Assembly: GCF_002954325.1 (NCBI RefSeq) | Contig: NZ_MQVX01000001.1 | Coordinates: forward strand, 15,840-79,839 | DNA: 64,000 nucleotides | Direction of reading: 5' to 3' | DNA from: Aureicoccus marinus | GTDB lineage: Bacteria > Bacteroidota > Bacteroidia > Flavobacteriales > Flavobacteriaceae | Shown: one piece after another, positions 60,355 to 64,000 of the stretch | Layout of the letters: every line of letters starts with the position of its first letter | How positions within the stretch are numbered: the first letter of the stretch is position 1 | Notes under the pieces: generated by a model | What the model was told of the DNA's origin: nothing | What the model saw: only the letters and a program-made list of their open reading frames with translations | Database searches by the model: none | Position numbers and translations under genes: made by a program

Positions 60355-62241
60355 ATGAAGAAGAACTACCTATTAATCATTTTGTTATCGTTTGCTTGTC
60401 TGGTTCAGGCGCAACTGGGTTTTAGTGACCGAGCTGCTGCCCTGGGAGCGGGCTATTCCTATGGGCAAAGTTACCTGGGCGGAGGAGTTTCGTTTATGGA
60501 TTTTGACCAAGACGGCTGGGACGACTTGACCTATGCCACGGAAGCAGGTCAACCCGTTCGCTTCTTCCGGAATGTAGAGGGCAGCTTTATGGAGGTTGAT
60601 TTAGGAATCAATGACCTCTTCGAAACCAAGCAGGTCATGTGGGTTGATTACGATAACGATGGGGACCTGGATTTTTTTGCCAGCAGCATCAACGGCTACA
60701 ACAGACTCTACGCCAACAATGGCAATATGGTCATGAAAGACGTCACCCAGGGCAGTGGTCTTTATTTGGATGATCGCTTTACTTACGGGGTGGCCTTTGG
60801 AGACATCGATAACGACGGGGATCTCGATTTGTTTATCACCCACCGAGATGTGGGAGCGCGGAATCAACCCAATCGTTTGTACCTCAATGAAGGAGGTACC
60901 TTTGTAGATATATCCGAAACCGCCGGAATCAGTGACGAGAATTACCTTTCGTTTTGTGCAAGCTTCTTTGATTACGACAAAGATGGAGATGTAGACATCT
61001 ATGTTTCCAACGATAAATACACCAAAGAAAACCTCTTGTATCGCAACAACGGCGACCTGACTTTTACGGACGTATCAGCCGAAAGCGGCGCGGGCATAAT
61101 CATCGATGCGATGTCCACCACGATTGGGGATTACAACGGCGATAGTTGGCCTGATATTTATGTTACCAATACTACGGAAGGAAACTACCTCTTGCGCAAC
61201 AACCAGAACGGCACCTTTACCAATGTAGCGCCGGAACTGGGGGTGGAGTTTTTGAGTATTGCCTGGGGAGCTGCCTTTATCGATGCCGATAACGATACCG
61301 ACCTCGATATCTACGTAAGTGGTATGCTCAATGGAGGAGCTGATACCCGCTTGCCCTCGGCCTTTTACGAAAACCAAAACGGCAGCTTTTCTATTCCCAG
61401 TGGAATCGGTTTGGAAGGAGACAACCGCACCAGTTTTGCCAATGCCATTGGGGATTTCAACAACGATGGCTACCCGGATATCCTGGTTATGAACGACAGT
61501 GAGCCCAATTTTTTATGGGAAAACCAAACGACCAACGATAACCACTACCTCAAAATCAAACTCGCTGGACTGGATAGTAATTCCTTTGGGTTTGGAAGTA
61601 CCTTAGAATTGCGTGTAAGTGGCAGCTCTCAATACAACTACGCCCTTTGTGGAGAAAGTTATCTGGGTCAATTCTCGGATACTGAATTTTTCGGGATGGG
61701 AAGTGCTACCACTGCGGAATACCTCAAAGTGACCTGGCCTTCCGGTACAGTGGATATCATTCAAAATGTAGAAGCCGATAAAACCTATATGCTGATTGAA
61801 GGCACGGGTGAACTCATCGATTTACAATTGGGACCTGCTGATGAACCCGAAGAGGAGGAGGAAGAAGAGGATCCCATGGATGACGATACCACCGAGGACG
61901 ATACGACGGAAGATGATGGAGGTTTACCAGATGATACCGGGGATGACGAAAGCTCCACCGGCGATAACTCGGGACAAAGCCCGCAAGAACAGTTTTGTGT
62001 GCGGTCCAAGGTGTTTTTCTACCCCAACCCTTCCACGGACGGCTCGTTTGAGGTTTGCCTTCGAACGGAATCCACTCAAATGCAGGCCGATGTTTTTTCC
62101 ATCAACGGCGTACGTGTGCTGAGCCAATCCGTTTCTTCGGAGGATATGCAATTGGATCTCAGCACCCTGAACAGTGGACTTTATGTCGTCAAGCTTCAGG
62201 CGGGTGAGGACACCCACCTGGGCAAGGTGCTTATTCGTTAA
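60355..62241 (+). CDS. VCBS/FG-GAP repeat protein with ASPIC_UnbV and T9SS sorting domain
   Basis: A 628-aa secreted protein. A signal peptide (LLIILLSFACLVQAQ) leads to a beta-propeller with repeated DxDxDG loops (DFDQDGWDD, DYDNDGDLD, DIDNDGDLD, DYDKDGDVD, DADNDTDLD, DFNNDGYPD), expected to bind calcium. Residues about 395-480 resemble the ASPIC/UnbV domain (YLKIKLAGLDSNSFGFGSTL and TWPSGTVDIIQNVEADKTYM). A strongly acidic linker (about 495-540) precedes a type A T9SS C-terminal sorting domain (FFYPNPSTDGSFEV to LNSGLYVVKLQAG). The cargo would be exported by the T9SS whose PorV is in this window. Role probably surface adhesion or binding; unproven. Confidence 0.92.
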   Translation: MKKNYLLIILLSFACLVQAQLGFSDRAAALGAGYSYGQSYLGGGVSFMDFDQDGWDDLTYATEAGQPVRFFRNVEGSFMEVDLGINDLFETKQVMWVDYDNDGDLDFFASSINGYNRLYANNGNMVMKDVTQGSGLYLDDRFTYGVAFGDIDNDGDLDLFITHRDVGARNQPNRLYLNEGGTFVDISETAGISDENYLSFCASFFDYDKDGDVDIYVSNDKYTKENLLYRNNGDLTFTDVSAESGAGIIIDAMSTTIGDYNGDSWPDIYVTNTTEGNYLLRNNQNGTFTNVAPELGVEFLSIAWGAAFIDADNDTDLDIYVSGMLNGGADTRLPSAFYENQNGSFSIPSGIGLEGDNRTSFANAIGDFNNDGYPDILVMNDSEPNFLWENQTTNDNHYLKIKLAGLDSNSFGFGSTLELRVSGSSQYNYALCGESYLGQFSDTEFFGMGSATTAEYLKVTWPSGTVDIIQNVEADKTYMLIEGTGELIDLQLGPADEPEEEEEEEDPMDDDTTEDDTTEDDGGLPDDTGDDESSTGDNSGQSPQEQFCVRSKVFFYPNPSTDGSFEVCLRTESTQMQADVFSINGVRVLSQSVSSEDMQLDLSTLNSGLYVVKLQAGEDTHLGKVLIR

Positions 62242-64000
62242 CCACCTCGATACGAACTCCTTCTGAATGGCTGGTGAATTCAGGTGCATACATGCATTGA
62301 ATGGTGGTGATTCCATTGCTGAACTGCCCGGCATTATTCACCCTCAGGTCGTACTCAAATACGAATACCCCTTTCGGTAAGCGATCAAAGAAGAAGTTGG
62401 TCGCAGCATCTCTTGTGCTCTGGTAATATCCCAGACCGTCTTGGTATTTGTATTTGGAAAGAACATCCACAGGTTCTAAGCCAGCGGCTCGCATATCTTT
62501 CATATGCACAAACTCCATTTCGCGATCTACTTTGATTTCGATCCGCACCCGGATGAGGTCGCCGAGTTTTAGCGCTCTACCTTCTTCTAGGGCGAAGAGT
62601 TTTTCACCTTCCGGAGTATTTTCTTTTCGGAAGAGTTTTTTGGACAATTGCAGAGGTGTTTCTGCTGAGGTTATTTTATCCAGATCCTCAAAGTATTGCC
62701 AGTACAAGCCTCCCCAGGCGATGCCTTTTCCTCTTTGTTTTAGAGTCACTTTGGCCAAATTGGGGTTGACTTCCTTCTTATCCCGGCGGATCTTGTAATA
62801 GCCAGTTCCCGCCTGAATATCCTCTGCAGGTGGTGAAACGGCCATTTCTCCCCAAACCACCTCAAGCTGGTTTTCTTCGGCAAGCCAATCGGAACCGTTC
62901 ATCAAAATGGCATAAATCGCTTCGGTCGTTGCTTTGGTGGTTGGCCATCTGTTGGTCTGCTTATTTTTCAATAGCCAGGTTTTCATGGCATCAATGGTCT
63001 TGATTTTTGCAGCGTCTTCCGCTAATACCTCATGTGCTGCTTCTATCAGCAGAGCTTGGGTTTCTACAGGAGCCTGATACCAGGACCAACCAGCAGTATT
63101 GCTTTTCCAGTACAAGCCAAGTTCTTCATTTTCGGTGCTGTTTTCAAGCAGTGATTTCCAGATGGATTGTGCCAGCGCTGTGTCGCCATTGCGCTGCTGA
63201 ATCATGCTGTTCAGTCCCTTGGAGTAGAGGGAAAAATCCAGGTGGTACTTCTTGGCCTGATTCAGGTAGTAGTCTATGGCCAGCTGGGTGTTTTTGGGCA
63301 CCTCAACCTCGGGATAAAAGCTGCGCAGATAGAGGTAGTACAGCTGGGTCTGGTAAATGTGCCGCTGGGCCATAAATTTCTGCTCTGCTTCTAGACCTTT
63401 CTGCTTTGTTTTGGCCTTGTCTCGAAGCTTTTTAGCGGTTTTAAGCAGTTTCTGGTAATCGTCGTGAATCTCGTAGTCCAAATACCTGACAGCTTCCTCC
63501 ATCATCTCGCCCCAGGCTTCTTGTTTTTGACCAGTGAGTTTTTGCAAGTGGCCAAAGCCGCTCACGATGTGCTGGGTGATGTAACGGTTGGGATATCGCG
63601 ACCCTTTAAACCAGGGGAACCCGCCATCCGACATCTGCATCTCCTGCAGTTTTTTTAGGGTGCTTTCTTGTTGTTCCTCCAAGCGGACCAAATCAAACAG
63701 CAGTCCAATCCGTTTTTTCTGCTCGCTTTCGGATTGGGCGTCCCGCAGCCACGGGGTTTCTTGAATGATCAAGGACTTGAGTTCTTGATTCTTTTCTAGC
63801 GCACTTTCCAGAGCCTCGCTGTCCTTCCACTCGGCAAAGACCGCTTTGATCTTGGGATTGCTATTGGCGATGTAGGCCCCCAAGCTGTTGGCGTAGTAGC
63901 GTGAAAAGGTCTGTTCAGCGCATTCATAAGGATATTCCATCAAATAGGGCAGTGCCTGAACCGCATACCAGACCGGGTTAGAGGTGATTTCTAATGTCAA
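62231..64000 (-). CDS. Alpha-2-macroglobulin family protein, C-terminal part (5' end outside the window)
   Basis: The 3' end of a large gene; 589 residues are seen and the frame runs off the right edge. YPYECAEQTFSRYYANSLG contains the thioester motif CxEQ, near the start of the visible part. QMSDGGFPWFKGSRYPNRYI and YITQHIVSGFGHLQKLTGQK belong to the thioester (TED) domain helices, and the C-terminal region (FEYDLRVNNAGQFSNGITTI and ECMYAPEFT-like end) is the macroglobulin end. These proteins trap proteases in the envelope. It converges on the cargo gene with an 11-base overlap. Confidence 0.9.
   Translation of the reverse strand: MTLEITSNPVWYAVQALPYLMEYPYECAEQTFSRYYANSLGAYIANSNPKIKAVFAEWKDSEALESALEKNQELKSLIIQETPWLRDAQSESEQKKRIGLLFDLVRLEEQQESTLKKLQEMQMSDGGFPWFKGSRYPNRYITQHIVSGFGHLQKLTGQKQEAWGEMMEEAVRYLDYEIHDDYQKLLKTAKKLRDKAKTKQKGLEAEQKFMAQRHIYQTQLYYLYLRSFYPEVEVPKNTQLAIDYYLNQAKKYHLDFSLYSKGLNSMIQQRNGDTALAQSIWKSLLENSTENEELGLYWKSNTAGWSWYQAPVETQALLIEAAHEVLAEDAAKIKTIDAMKTWLLKNKQTNRWPTTKATTEAIYAILMNGSDWLAEENQLEVVWGEMAVSPPAEDIQAGTGYYKIRRDKKEVNPNLAKVTLKQRGKGIAWGGLYWQYFEDLDKITSAETPLQLSKKLFRKENTPEGEKLFALEEGRALKLGDLIRVRIEIKVDREMEFVHMKDMRAAGLEPVDVLSKYKYQDGLGYYQSTRDAATNFFFDRLPKGVFVFEYDLRVNNAGQFSNGITTIQCMYAPEFTSHSEGVRIEVVNE

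Noticed and set aside
61785-62009. Minus-strand serine-rich frame
   Set aside because: It is the antisense of the acidic Asp/Glu-rich linker of the cargo protein; GAx/GAy codons read backwards give Ser.

Overview
The window looks like a chromosome segment of a gliding-lineage Bacteroidota, most likely class Flavobacteriia. The evidence is a GldJ lipoprotein gene, a PorV gene of the type IX secretion system (T9SS), a secreted protein with a T9SS C-terminal sorting domain, PafA-type alkaline phosphatase, TAnnTTTG-type promoter elements (the Bacteroidota -7 motif) and many lipoproteins. No rRNA, CRISPR array, prophage or insertion sequence was seen. The one RNA gene found is tRNA-Val(GAC).

Layout. 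1-9.7 kb: a degenerate repeat, a penicillin-acylase-like lipoprotein, a histidine kinase remnant, a TPR sensor kinase with its response regulator, lipoproteins, a GH26-like glycoside hydrolase and an MFS transporter. 9.8-15.7 kb: an acetyltransferase/B1 metallo-beta-lactamase pair, a cyclophilin, pabB/pabC, aldose epimerase, a YjdJ/YjdI-like pair (the latter fused to a CDGSH domain) and a 6-pyruvoyl-tetrahydropterin synthase/QueD homologue. 15.7-19.9 kb: a DUF4062-STAND NTPase-transmembrane-LRR protein with NLR-like architecture, read as two overlapping frames. 20.0-26.3 kb: tRNA-Val, a perfect 62-bp tandem repeat, two DUF6090 membrane proteins, an SDR, a DUF4174 protein, two beta-barrel gene remnants joined head to head, and an outer-membrane protein. 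26.3-33.7 kb: conserved core with murF, gldJ, porV, pdhA and pdhC. 33.8-44.5 kb: M28 peptidase, SDR, SprT-like protein, mannose-1-phosphate guanylyltransferase, DUF389 protein, MlaF/MlaE-like ABC transporter, PafA phosphatase, and a GT2/methyltransferase/KAS III cassette. 44.6-55.8 kb: gcvP, a membrane protein, ECF sigma factor with a small putative anti-sigma protein, M3 peptidase, purE/purK, an HPRT-adenylate kinase fusion, obgE and a DUF4136 lipoprotein. 55.9-64 kb: small membrane peptides in front of a LytS/LytTR two-component system, a CPBP protease, an atypical SDR, a cupin, a VCBS/ASPIC T9SS cargo protein and the 3' part of an alpha-2-macroglobulin gene.

How it fits together. The envelope theme is strong: T9SS/gliding parts (GldJ, PorV) with a cargo protein, Mla-type lipid transport, MurF, alpha-2-macroglobulin and many lipoproteins. 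Housekeeping operons cover purine synthesis and salvage, folate (pabBC), pyruvate dehydrogenase and glycine cleavage.

Caution on sequence quality. At least ten genes, including purK and mlaE, are interrupted by a single-base indel, nearly always one missing base and often in a short homopolymer, while both halves remain well conserved. This looks more like residual sequencing error than decay, so frameshifted genes are described as probably intact in the organism. Two places (about 2.9-3.05 kb and 23.9-24.3 kb) do look like real gene remnants.
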